A DNA stretch of 64,000 nucleotides from assembly GCF_900107125.1 (NCBI RefSeq), contig NZ_FNOU01000001.1, positions 124,001 through 188,000 of the forward strand, read 5' to 3'. The notes beneath the pieces are model-generated. The model was not told where the DNA came from, searched no databases, and saw nothing but the letters and a program-made list of their open reading frames with translations. The position numbers and the translations under genes were made by a program. Source of the stretch: Eubacterium barkeri. GTDB taxonomy: Bacteria > Bacillota > Clostridia > Eubacteriales > Eubacteriaceae. This document shows positions 44,394 through 52,952 of this stretch, piece after piece; within the stretch, counting starts at the first letter, position 1; the number at the start of each line of letters is the position of its first letter.

Positions 44394-44609
44394 TGCGATT
44401 AAACATCCCCAGCGTGCGTTACGTCATAAAGCTTGACACTGGTATCGCCTTCATATAAAATGGGCAAAACATGAATAATCGAGGTTTTCAAATGAGAGGC
44501 TTAGAAAAAGAATGGTTAAAATCCAAAAAATTCGTGGTCATCGCCATTGCAGGTGCGCTACTTTTGATGCTGGTCTTGGCGCTTTATGCCTACCAGCAGT
44601 ATCAGGCCC
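44394..44609 (+). repeat. Duplicated PBP promoter and N-terminal anchor, downstream (intact gene) copy
   Basis: Second copy of the 216-bp segment at 43227-43442. Here the frame continues into the full penicillin-binding protein, so this is likely the ancestral copy. Confidence 0.85.
44433..44461 (+). promoter_or_regulatory. Sigma-A promoter of the PBP gene
   Basis: TTGACA and TAAAAT are separated by 17 nt. The predicted start point (about 44468) lies only a few nt before ATG 44471, so translation from ATG 44492, which has GAGG 7 nt before it, is more likely. Confidence 0.75.
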
Positions 44610-46564
44610 CGGAGCGGGTCATCACCCGCTATCTGGAGGCCGTCAATCAGAAAGACTACGAGAGAATGTACGCCCTCATCAGTCCGGAGAGCCAGGAGAA
44701 GTACACCAAGGATGCCTTTATCGAGCGCAATAAAAACATCTACGAGGGGGTGGAAGCTAAGAATCTTACCCTGGATAAGGTGTACTTTAGTGAAAAAGTC
44801 CCGTATGGGGAGGAGATCCTGTCCTGCGACTGGACTATGGATACTCTGGTTGGTCCCATTAAGAATAGCCACTTTATCTTATTTACCAAGGAGAATTTCC
44901 TAAGCCCCAATCGCATTATCTGGGATTCCTCCATGATTTTTAGTATGCTGAAGGATGGAGATAAGGTCAATGTCGTCAGCAAGGAGGCCCCGCGGGGAAC
45001 CCTGTTTGATCGTAATGGCAATCCACTGGCGACCATGGGTGCGGTAAAAATTATTGCTCTGGAACCCGGGAAGATGAATGCCGAAACCAAGGATGGGGAT
45101 ATTGCCCAATTGGCAAGCCTTCTGGCCATCACCCCCGGGGATATCCAGGGGGCCCTTTCAGCGGGATGGGTTACGGATGATGCCTTTGTGCCCATTAAGA
45201 CCCTGGCATCAGTGGATGCCGAGCTGACCCACGCCCTCTTTGCCATTCCCGGGGTTCTCATTGAGGATGACAGCGCCCGGACCTATCCCTACGGGGAAAA
45301 GGCGGCGCATCTCGTGGGATATGTCCAGGGCATCAGTGCTGAGGAGCTGGCAGAAAAGGAGGACGAGGGCTACAGCGAGTCCAGCCAAATCGGGAAAACC
45401 GGTCTGGAACGCCTGTACGAAGATCGACTGAAGGGCGAGGCCGGAGCCACCATCACTGTCGGCGTCACCCAGAGTGATGGCAGTATTAGCACTCAGGTCA
45501 TCGGGAGCAAATCCCCGGTACGGGGAGAGGATGTTAAAACCACCATTGATGCCAGCCTTCAAACGGCACTGTACGATCAGCTCACCGGTGATAAGGGGAC
45601 TTCTGTGGCCCTTAACCCCAAAACCGGGGAAGTGCTAGCCCTGGTCAGTACTCCCTCCTACGACCCCAGTGCCTTTGTCCAGGGGATGAGTGAGGAGGCT
45701 TGGCAGGCAATCAGTACCGATCCTGCCACCCCATTGCAAAATCGTTTTGAAGCCACCTACACACCAGGTTCCACCTTTAAACCCATTACGGGTGCCATCG
45801 GACTAAAGACCGGGGTCTTTACGGCGGATGAAGATTTTGGGCCCAGCGGTCGGGTCTGGCAGAAGGACGCTGGATGGGGGGACTTTAATATCACCACCCT
45901 TCAGGAATATCCCGGTCCTGCCAATCTGGAAAATGCCCTGGTGTACTCGGACAATATCTACTTTGCCAAGGCCGCTTTGAAAGTGGGTGGGGAAAGCTTT
46001 GCCAAAGAGCTTACTGCCCTTGGCTTTGGCGAAAGGTTGCCCGTTGGCCTGGATATGATTCCTTCTGGGATTTCACAAAGCGGTACCTTTCAGAACGAGG
46101 GTCAGCTAGCCGCCAGTGGTTTTGGACAGGGAGAGATTCTGGTAAATCCCCTGCATCTGGCCACGATTTACACCGCCTTCACGGGGGATGGCAGTATGGT
46201 CAAGCCAGTGCTGGAATACGCCGATGATACCCAGGCCGAATACTGGAAGCCCCAGGCCCTGGATTCAGCCATCAGCGAGACCATCCGAAATGACCTCATC
46301 CAGGTGGTGGAAAACCCAGAAGGGACAGGGCACGATGCCCAGATCGAGGGACTTAGCATCGCCGGTAAAACTGGAACCGCCGAGATCAAGGCTTCCCAGG
46401 CCGACGCCACCGGCACCGAACTGGGGTGGTTTGCCGCCTTTACGGCGGACCCCGCCGTCGCCAGGCCTCTGATGGTGGTGAGCATGGTAGAGGATGTGAA
46501 GGACCGGGGCGGCAGCCACTATGTGGTGCCCAAGGTTAAGGCGGTGATGGAAGGGTATCGGTAG
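44492..46564 (+). CDS. Class B penicillin-binding protein (MecA_N/PBP2a-like transpeptidase)
   Basis: This 690-residue peptidoglycan transpeptidase is anchored by one N-terminal helix (about residues 12-33). The order is an NTF2-like MecA_N domain (to ~150), a PBP dimerisation domain (~165-330) and a transpeptidase domain. The catalytic motifs are STFK at Ser427, SDN at 486 and KTGT at 626. The MecA_N domain and order match the low-affinity PBP2a/PBP3 group of Firmicutes, so reduced beta-lactam affinity is possible but cannot be read from sequence. Expressed from its own promoter; a partial copy of its 5' end lies 1.17 kb upstream. Confidence 0.92.
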   Translation: MRGLEKEWLKSKKFVVIAIAGALLLMLVLALYAYQQYQAPERVITRYLEAVNQKDYERMYALISPESQEKYTKDAFIERNKNIYEGVEAKNLTLDKVYFSEKVPYGEEILSCDWTMDTLVGPIKNSHFILFTKENFLSPNRIIWDSSMIFSMLKDGDKVNVVSKEAPRGTLFDRNGNPLATMGAVKIIALEPGKMNAETKDGDIAQLASLLAITPGDIQGALSAGWVTDDAFVPIKTLASVDAELTHALFAIPGVLIEDDSARTYPYGEKAAHLVGYVQGISAEELAEKEDEGYSESSQIGKTGLERLYEDRLKGEAGATITVGVTQSDGSISTQVIGSKSPVRGEDVKTTIDASLQTALYDQLTGDKGTSVALNPKTGEVLALVSTPSYDPSAFVQGMSEEAWQAISTDPATPLQNRFEATYTPGSTFKPITGAIGLKTGVFTADEDFGPSGRVWQKDAGWGDFNITTLQEYPGPANLENALVYSDNIYFAKAALKVGGESFAKELTALGFGERLPVGLDMIPSGISQSGTFQNEGQLAASGFGQGEILVNPLHLATIYTAFTGDGSMVKPVLEYADDTQAEYWKPQALDSAISETIRNDLIQVVENPEGTGHDAQIEGLSIAGKTGTAEIKASQADATGTELGWFAAFTADPAVARPLMVVSMVEDVKDRGGSHYVVPKVKAVMEGYR

Positions 46565-46661
46565 AGTGTTTGAATGATTCAATGAGAAAGAAATCGCTTA
46601 ATCGCTTGATCGGTTTTTGATACTATTGTTCGAAATGTTTGGGATATAATTATGAAAATAA

Positions 46662-46690
46662 AAACCGGCCTATTTGAGCCGGTTTCCTTT
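46662..46690. terminator. Bidirectional terminator between the PBP and tRNA-Val genes
   Basis: AAACCGGC pairs with GCCGGTTT around an 8-nt loop. T-runs lie on both strands (TTTATTTT on the minus side). It serves the PBP transcript and the tRNA from the other strand. Confidence 0.75.
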
Positions 46691-46720
46691 ATTTAAGCGG
46701 GCTTCCGCTTGGTTTCATTC

Positions 46721-46796
46721 TGGTGATCCTGATTGGACTCGAACCAACGACTTCTACCGTGTGAAGGTAGCGCTCTCCCAGCTGAGCTACAGGATC
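46721..46796 (-). tRNA. tRNA-Val (anticodon CAC)
   Basis: A full 76-nt cloverleaf is visible on the minus strand. The acceptor stem GATCCTG/CAGGATC is perfect, with discriminator A and an encoded CCA. The anticodon stem CTACC/GGTAG carries loop TTCACAC, anticodon CAC. The T arm has GTTGG TTCGAGT CCAAT. It reads GUG codons. Confidence 0.95.
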
Positions 46797-46907
46797 AAGA
46801 GACAAGTGTTATACTAACATTTTAATTCGGATATGTCAAGAAAAAAGGCTATTGAACCTCTAAAAAGTGTTCAACCAGCCGTTATAAATAGTTTAAATCG
46901 GGAGAAA

Positions 46908-46938
46908 GCCGCCCCAGCGCTACCAACACTGAGACGGC
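46908..46938 (-). repeat. Hairpin repeat, copy 1 (terminator-like on the minus strand)
   Basis: On the minus strand GCCGTCTCAG pairs with CTGGGGCGGC and TTTCTC follows. The central GCTACCAACACTGAGACGGC is shared with 47316-47346, 408 bp away. The pair brackets the small toxin-like gene. Confidence 0.6.
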
Positions 46939-46981
46939 TTAACCCCCTGGATCAAATGGCTACAATTCTTAAACCCACGAC

Positions 46982-47118
46982 TTGAAAAATAAATACTGAG
47001 GTGCTATAATAACCGTAGATGATGAGGCCCATCACCGCCAATCATCGCGTGAGAAAGACATTCTGAAACAGATCAGAACGAAAAAAGAAGCCCCCAGTAT
47101 CGTAAGTACTGGGGGCTT
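46982..47118 (+). ncRNA. Candidate antitoxin RNA convergent with the small membrane peptide gene
   Basis: A near-consensus sigma-A promoter, TTGAAA (46982-46987), 17 nt, TATAAT (47005-47010), points toward the 3' end of the minus-strand peptide gene. Transcription would start near 47017 and run into the shared GC-rich hairpin (47088-47118), so the RNA would be complementary to the 3' end of the peptide mRNA. No ORF follows the promoter. This 3'-overlapping arrangement is that of TxpA/RatA-type systems. RNA and its ends are inferred. Confidence 0.5.
47081..47118 (-). terminator. Terminator of the small membrane peptide gene
   Basis: On the minus strand AAGCCCCCAGTA pairs with TACTGGGGGCTT and CTTTTTT follows directly, 7 nt after the peptide stop codon. 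Confidence 0.85.
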
Positions 47119-47124
47119 CGCCCG

Positions 47125-47223
47125 TTATTTAGCCTTTCTGTACACGAGGACCGCCGGAATGATGACGGCCGCCGCCTTAATCAGTTCAATAACAAGCTGC
47201 GTGAGAAATTCGTTCTGATTCAT
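47125..47223 (-). CDS. Small hydrophobic peptide, probable type I toxin
   Basis: A 32-residue frame preceded by AAGGAGGTGAAAAC encodes MNQNEFLTQLVIELIKAAAV continuing IIPAVLVYRKAK. It has a single hydrophobic helix with a positively charged C-terminus, the plan of small holin-like type I toxins (TxpA, Fst). It has its own promoter (47281-47309), a GGCCAG/CTGGCC hairpin in the leader that could control translation, and a strong terminator. A convergent promoter may give the antisense RNA. No sequence family is recognised, so toxicity is inference. Confidence 0.65.
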   Translation of the reverse strand: MNQNEFLTQLVIELIKAAAVIIPAVLVYRKAK

Positions 47224-47280
47224 GTTTTCACCTCCTTAGAGGCGTCAGAACGCCCGGCCAGTAATTGCTGGCCTGCAATG

Positions 47281-47309
47281 AGTATATCAAACATCAAATC
47301 TTGAGTAAA
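47281..47309 (-). promoter_or_regulatory. Promoter of the small membrane peptide gene
   Basis: On the minus strand TTTACT (47304-47309), 17 nt, TATACT (47281-47286). The leader between it and the ATG contains a 6-bp hairpin, GGCCAG/CTGGCC. Confidence 0.6.
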
Positions 47310-47310
47310 T

Positions 47311-47346
47311 AAAAAACTGCCCCAGTGCTACCAACACTGAGACGGC
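47311..47346 (-). terminator. Hairpin repeat, copy 2, with T-run
   Basis: On the minus strand the arm GCCGTCTCAGTG (47335-47346) pairs largely with CACTGGGGCAGT (47316-47327), and TTTTTTATT follows. It lies downstream of tRNA-Val(GAC) and just before the peptide promoter, and shares its core with the hairpin at 46908-46938. Between it and the tRNA (47347-47611) I see no gene. Confidence 0.65.
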
Positions 47347-47611
47347 GTACATAATCGGGCGAAACGACAATCGGGCCGGCTTTCAAAACATGATGAAAGA
47401 CGCCGCCCCTTCGTGCGACACATCTTCCATAGGTAGGACTCTGGAGCCTTCTTCGTTGATATTGTTAAATGGTTAAACCGAAAAGGCGTTACCACATCAA
47501 CGGGGAAGAAATTTTACAACTACACCAAGGAACCCATTTTCCTCGAGTCAATACCAAATGGCAGTAAAAAAACACCCAGACCAGTATCTGAGTGTTCACC
47601 TAGCACTAATA

Positions 47612-47687
47612 TGGTGATCCCGATTGGGCTTGAACCAACGACCTCTACCATGTCAAGGTAGCGCTCTTCCAGCTGAGCTACGGGATC
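47612..47687 (-). tRNA. tRNA-Val (anticodon GAC)
   Basis: A full 76-nt cloverleaf lies on the minus strand. The acceptor GATCCCG/CGGGATC is perfect, with discriminator A and encoded CCA. The anticodon stem CTACC/GGTAG carries loop TTGACAT, anticodon GAC, and the T arm has GTTGG TTCAAGC CCAAT. It is very similar to the tRNA-Val(CAC) 0.9 kb away, so the pair probably arose by duplication. Confidence 0.95.
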
Positions 47688-47781
47688 ACACGTCGTCCGA
47701 ATCTCGAACGCTTATTTATTATAGCCAAAGGAGCGCTGCTTGTAAAGTCTTTTTTGTAAAAAAACAAGAAAAATCAGAATA

Positions 47782-49113
47782 CTATGCGGGTGGACCTCCC
47801 GGGAGGAGGGGTAAACGGACGGAGGCTCTAAAAAATCCCTCCACCACTTCAAAGCGACAATCCCCGTTATACCGCTTGACAATGTGACAAATGGAGGCCG
47901 TGCCAATACCTGAGCCGTGGTGTTTAGTGGAGTGGAGGCTGCCATCCCGGGCATAGGTGGGGAGGGTGGCAGTGGGATTATCCACCAGGATGGCAAGACT
48001 ACTGTTCATAAGCTGAGCACAAAAAGTGATACCACCCTTGGGGGAGGGGGTCTGAAGAACCGCTTCCAGGGCATTTTCCAGGAGGTTGCCAATGAGTGCG
48101 CCAAGATCGCTCTCGGAAACGGGAAGGAACCCGGGGATATCTCCGGTTACGTTAAAGGGAATGCCCTGCTCTGCACATTGGGCGGCATAATAGACCAAAA
48201 AGGCATTGGCGGTGTTGTGATGACAGAAACGGGTGGTGATGGGTTTAGGAATGGTTTTCTGGTAATCGGCCATATAGTGTCGTAGCCCCTCAAGATCCTT
48301 CTGATCAAGAAAGGCCATGGTGGCATTGATATGATGGCGCATATCGTGCCTGAGCTGCTTGTCCTGCTCTACCCGTTCCAGCATGACTTCATTTTGACGG
48401 GACTGGGCAGCCAAAAGTTGGTTTTCCTGGATGAGGGCCAGGTTATGCTGTTCATCCTTTAACATTCGGACAATGAGTTCGAAGGTAAAGAGCATTCCGA
48501 TATTAATCAGAAGAATAAAGATGAAACTGGTGGTGGAGCCTAAAAAAGAATTGGCAGCGGGGTTGGCAAACACCAGATAGTAGTAGAACAAAAAGAAGGT
48601 GGAGGGGACTAGCCATAAATAACGCCAGGAGTACTGATGCCCTTCATATCCCATGACCGGTGCCATGCGCTTTTTAAAATAATAAAGGATGAAGGGATAG
48701 GATAAAATAAGGGTGATGGTGGTGGTCAGGCTGAAGGTAATGTGGTAAGTAATGGTGAATTGGGCTGGGAAAAGGAGGGATTCCAGAAACTTTGCAGCAA
48801 TAACAACCAAATCGGCATAACAAATAACCATAAGGAGCAAAAAAACAAGCTTCCCAGGTTGAGCTTTAATATTCAGTAAAATAAAAAACAAATTGACTGC
48901 GATGGAGAGAATACTGGCAATTTTACCGGTATGAAAGGTAGCGACCCATAGTCCCGTGGCAATTTGAAGAACGCAGGCGATGATAATGAGTAAAATGGTG
49001 GTTCTTTTGGAAAAACGCAAAAAGTCCTCAAAGGGAATGAGGATGAGGACAAGATAGGGCAGATAATTCAGGAGGGAATACAGGGCGACTGAAAGCAGAT
49101 TGTAAATATCCAT
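47782..49113 (-). CDS. GHKL-domain sensor histidine kinase (AgrC/NatK-like)
   Basis: The 443-residue kinase has six or seven N-terminal membrane helices (to ~residue 215), a coiled coil, the phospho-acceptor His in QLRHDMRHHINA (near 270) and a GHKL ATPase. ATPase motifs are IGNLLENALEAV (N box), ILVDNP and GSGIGTASI. ATG 49113 follows the regulator stop by 2 nt and has GGAGG 8 nt upstream. Kinases of this type sense peptides or membrane stress. No agrB/agrD-like genes are adjacent. Confidence 0.9.
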   Translation of the reverse strand: MDIYNLLSVALYSLLNYLPYLVLILIPFEDFLRFSKRTTILLIIIACVLQIATGLWVATFHTGKIASILSIAVNLFFILLNIKAQPGKLVFLLLMVICYADLVVIAAKFLESLLFPAQFTITYHITFSLTTTITLILSYPFILYYFKKRMAPVMGYEGHQYSWRYLWLVPSTFFLFYYYLVFANPAANSFLGSTTSFIFILLINIGMLFTFELIVRMLKDEQHNLALIQENQLLAAQSRQNEVMLERVEQDKQLRHDMRHHINATMAFLDQKDLEGLRHYMADYQKTIPKPITTRFCHHNTANAFLVYYAAQCAEQGIPFNVTGDIPGFLPVSESDLGALIGNLLENALEAVLQTPSPKGGITFCAQLMNSSLAILVDNPTATLPTYARDGSLHSTKHHGSGIGTASICHIVKRYNGDCRFEVVEGFFRASVRLPLLPGGPPA

Positions 49114-49115
49114 GG

Positions 49116-49832
49116 CTAGGACCTCCGGGCTTTGGCCCAAAACCAATCGTTATAGAGCTCCCGAAGCCGTTTGCTTTCCCGGGTTGATATGGGGATAGAG
49201 GTGCCATCTTTAAGCAAAAAGGCGTCCTTTCCTGTGGAAATGATGGCTTCCATATTAACTAAAAAGCTTTTATGGCAGCGCATAAAATGCTCCGAGGGCA
49301 GGTCTTGAGAGAGTTTTGCCAAGGGCGTGTAAGTGGTGAAGACCCCTTCGGGGGTGTGAATCAAGCTTTTTTTATTGAAAACCTCAATATATAAAATCTG
49401 GAAAATGGGGATATCCAGGGTCAGCCGATTAGAGATAATCCGAAGGGTTTCCTCCGCCCTGGGGAGGTGGGAAAGACGACGGTTCAAAAGGGTGGCCAGA
49501 TCCGAAAAATCGACAGGTTTTACCAGATAGCCTTCAGCCTGAAGTCCGTAGGATTCCAGGGCGTGCTCCTCACTGCTGGTGATAAAAATGATGCTGCTTT
49601 GAGGGGATAACTCCCGGAGGGTTTTTCCAATTTGCAGCCCACTCAAGCCATCCATGTAAATATCTAAAAAAAAGACGTCGTAGCGGGTCAGATTCCCGGC
49701 GGCCAGCAGTGTTTCTCCAGAAGGATAATCATCAATATGGGAGGTGTTTCCGATATTTTGACAGTATTGTTCTAATAAAAGGCGCAGGGCTTGTATATCC
49801 CTGGCGCAATCGTCACAAATTGCAAAGTTCAT
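49116..49832 (-). CDS. LytTR-family response regulator
   Basis: The 238-residue regulator has an N-terminal receiver domain (FAICDD start, phospho-Asp in VFFLDIYMDGLSG, Lys in YLVKPVD). A C-terminal LytTR DNA-binding domain has RCHKSFLVNMEAI. ATG 49832 has AAGGA at 8 nt; an upstream TTG frame start is unlikely. Partner of the GHKL kinase, two nucleotides apart. LytTR sites (imperfect direct repeats) were not identified. Confidence 0.92.
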   Translation of the reverse strand: MNFAICDDCARDIQALRLLLEQYCQNIGNTSHIDDYPSGETLLAAGNLTRYDVFFLDIYMDGLSGLQIGKTLRELSPQSSIIFITSSEEHALESYGLQAEGYLVKPVDFSDLATLLNRRLSHLPRAEETLRIISNRLTLDIPIFQILYIEVFNKKSLIHTPEGVFTTYTPLAKLSQDLPSEHFMRCHKSFLVNMEAIISTGKDAFLLKDGTSIPISTRESKRLRELYNDWFWAKARRS

Positions 49833-49906
49833 GGTGCATTCCTTGTTTTTTCTACAGTATAGCATATTTTAAAGGCGTGGCGATGAAAAAAGATGAATAA
49901 TATTAC

Positions 49907-49942
49907 TTGTTAGTTGATTCTAACAAATAAATGGGGTATAAT
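49907..49942 (+). promoter_or_regulatory. Promoter and palindromic operator of the ZIP transporter gene
   Basis: Promoter TTGATT-N17-TATAAT (49914-49942). The -35 is the centre of the perfect palindrome TTGTTAG-N6-CTAACAA (49907-49926). The TTAG...CTAA core resembles DtxR/MntR-type metal operators, so metal-dependent repression is likely; the repressor is not in the window. Confidence 0.65.
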
Positions 49943-50038
49943 ATCACTATAGAGGAAAGGAAGCTGTGACAGACAAAGCCCCATGGGTTATAATATGTAA
50001 ATAAAAATGAATTTAAATGAAAGAAGGAAATTAGAATT

Positions 50039-50848
50039 ATGGGAGTGATACAATCAATACCGCCGGTATTGGCCGCACTTTTGGCAGGGATTTTTACCTG
50101 GGGGGTTACCGCCCTGGGATCGGCAACGGTGTTCTTTTTCAAAGAAATCAATAAAAAGGTCTTAAATGTAATGCTGGGATTTGCCGCTGGTGTGATGATT
50201 GCCGCCAGCTTTTGGTCCTTGCTGGCTCCGGCCATTGCCATGTCCGAGGGCGGTGCTTTGCCCGCTTGGTTTCCGGCATTGGCTGGTTTTTTAGGGGGGA
50301 GCGGTTTTCTCTGGCTGGTGGATAAGCTGATGCCCCACATCCACCCAGGAAGTGGCCATGAAGAGGGAATCCACACCTCATGGCAGCGCAGTGTGCTGCT
50401 GGTGCTGGCCATTACCTTTCACAATATTCCCGAGGGTTTTGCCGTGGGGGTGGCCTTTGGGGGGCTGGCCTCAGGGAATGCCGGGATGACCCTGGCCGGG
50501 GCCATTTCCCTGGCGGTGGGGATTGGACTACAGAATTTCCCGGAAGGGGCAGCGGTTTCCATTCCCCTGCGAAGGGAAAATCTCAGTCGGACGAAGTCCT
50601 TTATGTACGGCCAATTTTCTGGCATGGTGGAGCCCATTGCCGCGGTTATCGGGGCGGCGGCTGTGGTGTATATAGAACCTATGCTGCCCTATGCCCTGGC
50701 CGCCGCAGCTGGTGCCATGATCTATGTTGTGGCGGAGGAGCTCATCCCCGAATCCCAGCTGGGCCACGATGGTGAAGGCGACTTCGCCACCATGGGCGTC
50801 ATCGTCGGCTTCGCCGTCATGATGTTTCTTGACGTGGCATTGGGCTGA
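50039..50848 (+). CDS. ZIP-family metal transporter
   Basis: The 269-residue membrane protein has eight predicted helices. The metal-site helix motifs are [16 protein letters not shown] (H-N-x-P-E-G) and [13 protein letters not shown], with a second acidic [11 protein letters not shown] His-rich loop ([15 protein letters not shown]) lies between helices 3 and 4. ZIP proteins import Zn, Fe or Mn into the cytoplasm. Its operator suggests control by metal status. The ribosome site is weak (GAAGGAAA). Confidence 0.92.
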   Translation: MGVIQSIPPVLAALLAGIFTWGVTALGSATVFFFKEINKKVLNVMLGFAAGVMIAASFWSLLAPAIAMSEGGALPAWFPALAGFLGGSGFLWLVDKLMPHIHPGSGHEEGIHTSWQRSVLLVLAITFHNIPEGFAVGVAFGGLASGNAGMTLAGAISLAVGIGLQNFPEGAAVSIPLRRENLSRTKSFMYGQFSGMVEPIAAVIGAAAVVYIEPMLPYALAAAAGAMIYVVAEELIPESQLGHDGEGDFATMGVIVGFAVMMFLDVALG

Positions 50849-50883
50849 CTGGAACTTGTGATCCTTTAGAAAGCGAGCAGACT

Positions 50884-51741
50884 ATGACTTTAATCATCGG
50901 TCCCCACCTCTCCATTGCCAAGGGCTTTAAGAAAGCCGGCCAGGAGGCGGTGTCCATTGGGGCCAATACCTTTCAATTTTTCACCCGTAATCCCCGGGGG
51001 GGGAATGCCAAGGCCCTGGACCCCGCGGATGTAGAGGGGCTGCGGCAGATAATGGCGGCCCATCATTTCGGCCCCCTACTGGCTCATGCGCCCTACACCC
51101 TCAATATGGCCTCAGCCAGTGAGGCAACCCGGGATTTTGCCAAGCGGGCCTTTACCGAGGACCTGGCCCGTTTGGAGGAGCTCCCCTGCCATCTGTATAA
51201 TTTTCATCCGGGCAGTCATGTGGGCCAGGGAAGTGAGCAGGGCATTCAGTGGATTACAGATATTTTAAATGAGTGCCTGCAGCCCGAGCAGAGTACCACC
51301 GTGCTTTTAGAGGCAATGTCCGGAAAAGGAAGTGAAATCGGTAGCCGATTTGAAGAGCTTCGGGCTATTATTGATGGGGTTACCCTTGAAAAGCATATGG
51401 GGGTGTGTCTGGATACCTGCCATATTTTTTCGGCGGGGTACGATGTCGCAGCACAGCTGGATGCAGTGCTGGAGGAATTTGACCAGGTGGTGGGACTCCA
51501 CCGCCTCAAGGCCCTGCATTTAAATGACAGCATGACCCCCTTCGAAAGCCATAAGGATCGTCATGCCCGTCTGGGGGAGGGCAGCCTGGGAGAAGGAGCC
51601 TTTTCGGCCATCGTGTCCCATCCGGCCCTGAGGGATAGGCCCTTCTTTTTAGAGACGCCCCAGGAAAAGGTGGCGGACTATGCCCGGGAAATCGGTTTTT
51701 TAAGAGAGGCTGCCGACCAGCCTTACAAACAGAAGCAGTGA
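50884..51741 (+). CDS. nfo: Endonuclease IV (AP endonuclease)
   Basis: This 285-residue Zn-dependent AP endonuclease of base excision repair starts with the typical GPHLSIAKGF and GANTFQFFTRNPRG. The metal ligands are seen in YNFHPGSHVG, LLEAMSGKGSEIG, CLDTCHIFSAGYD, HLNDSMTPFESHKDRHARLG and FFLETP. Full length for the family. It lies 35 nt after the ZIP gene and is probably in the same transcript. Confidence 0.95.
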   Translation: MTLIIGPHLSIAKGFKKAGQEAVSIGANTFQFFTRNPRGGNAKALDPADVEGLRQIMAAHHFGPLLAHAPYTLNMASASEATRDFAKRAFTEDLARLEELPCHLYNFHPGSHVGQGSEQGIQWITDILNECLQPEQSTTVLLEAMSGKGSEIGSRFEELRAIIDGVTLEKHMGVCLDTCHIFSAGYDVAAQLDAVLEEFDQVVGLHRLKALHLNDSMTPFESHKDRHARLGEGSLGEGAFSAIVSHPALRDRPFFLETPQEKVADYAREIGFLREAADQPYKQKQ

Positions 51742-51794
51742 AACAAATAGAAAAATGAAATGAAGTGGAAAAAGTGAAGGAACAAATAAAGACA

Positions 51795-52706
51795 ATGGAT
51801 ATCCAGCAGAAAAATAAAAAAATTGCCATGCGGGTGTCGGTGGTATCGATCGTTATCAATATCGCCCTCTCGATATTAAAATTTGTCATTGGGGTGCTTG
51901 CCCATTCCGGGGCCCTTATCTCCGATGCGGTCCACTCGGCATCCGATGTGCTGTCGACCTTTGTGGTCATTGTGGGAGTGAATGTATCCAGCAAGGAAAA
52001 GGATGAGGGGCATCAATACGGCCACGATCGCCTGGAGTGTGTGGCGGCGATTTTCTTAGCCGTTATTTTATGCCTGACGGGTTTGGGAATCGGCTGGGCT
52101 GGGATTGAGAAAATTATCGGGGCTAATACCGCGCCCATTGAAGTGCCGGGAATGTTGGCCTTAGTGGCTGCCGCCATTTCTATTGTGGTGAAGGAGTGGA
52201 TGTATTGGTATACCCGGGGAGCAGCGAAAAAGATTAATTCCGGAGCCCTCCAGGCAGATGCCTGGCATCACCGCTCGGATGCCTTATCCTCCATTGGGTC
52301 CTTGGTGGGGATTGCCGGAGCACGGCTTGGGTATCCCATTTTAGACCCTTTGGCCGCGGTGGTGATTGCACTCATGGTCATTAAGGTGGCCTTTGATATC
52401 GGGAAGGACAGTATTAGCAAGATGCTGGATACCTCGGTGGATAAAGAGACTGAAGGAGAAATCCGACAGATGGTGGGCACCTACCCCGAGGTTGAGGGTA
52501 TCGATGATTTACGCACCCGCACCTTTGGCTCCAGCTTTTATGTGGATTTGGAGATTGCCATGGATGGGGATATGAGCCTCCAGGCGGCCCACAGCATCGC
52601 AGAAGAAATCCACGACGCCCTGGAGGAAAAATACCCGACCCTGAAGCACTGCATGATCCATGTTAATCCTGCGGGGAATCCCAAAGCAAGAAATTCCTTA
52701 AATTAA
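51795..52706 (+). CDS. Cation diffusion facilitator (CDF) metal exporter
   Basis: About 303 residues with six membrane helices and a C-terminal cytoplasmic dimerisation domain. The zinc site in helix 2 is SDAVHSASD and in helix 5 is DAWHHRSDALSS, giving the D/H quartet; HQYGHDRLE follows helix 2. Exports Zn/Mn/Fe by proton antiport. The start is uncertain: ATG 51795 has AAGGA 13 nt upstream, whereas GTG 51765 is in frame without a site. The stop-to-start distance to nfo is about 50 nt. Confidence 0.9.
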   Translation: MDIQQKNKKIAMRVSVVSIVINIALSILKFVIGVLAHSGALISDAVHSASDVLSTFVVIVGVNVSSKEKDEGHQYGHDRLECVAAIFLAVILCLTGLGIGWAGIEKIIGANTAPIEVPGMLALVAAAISIVVKEWMYWYTRGAAKKINSGALQADAWHHRSDALSSIGSLVGIAGARLGYPILDPLAAVVIALMVIKVAFDIGKDSISKMLDTSVDKETEGEIRQMVGTYPEVEGIDDLRTRTFGSSFYVDLEIAMDGDMSLQAAHSIAEEIHDALEEKYPTLKHCMIHVNPAGNPKARNSLN

Positions 52707-52715
52707 AAATTGTCC

Positions 52716-52744
52716 TTGCAAATTAGGTGGCGAAGGACTATCAT
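52716..52744 (+). promoter_or_regulatory. Promoter of the rubredoxin gene
   Basis: TTGCAA and TATCAT are separated by 17 nt, 34 nt before the ATG. Confidence 0.55.
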
Positions 52745-52777
52745 TAATGCAGTTTTAATGTAATGTGGAGGTGTGAA

Positions 52778-52951
52778 ATGCAAGAATTCGAATGCCACCT
52801 GTGTGGTTATATCTACAATCCCGAGTTGGGCGATCCAGAGAATAATATTGCTCCGGGAACCGCATTCGAAGACCTGCCCCAGGAATGGTTTTGTCCAACC
52901 TGTGGGATTGGGATTGATGTATTTCTTGAAAAAAGAGAAGTTTCTGCATAA
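52778..52951 (+). CDS. Rubredoxin
   Basis: The 57-residue electron carrier has the two knuckles CHLCGY and CPTCG that bind one Fe(SCys)4, plus YNPELGDPENNIAPGTAFED, the typical loop. GGAGGTG precedes ATG 52778. It is monocistronic with its own promoter and terminator. Probably serves oxygen or peroxide detoxification, or transfers electrons to unknown partners. Confidence 0.96.
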   Translation: MQEFECHLCGYIYNPELGDPENNIAPGTAFEDLPQEWFCPTCGIGIDVFLEKREVSA

Positions 52952-52952
52952 G

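Noticed and set aside
46904-47346. The two similar hairpins as a CRISPR array or attachment sites
   Set aside because: Only two copies 408 bp apart, each a terminator-like hairpin; no spacers, cas genes or integrase nearby.
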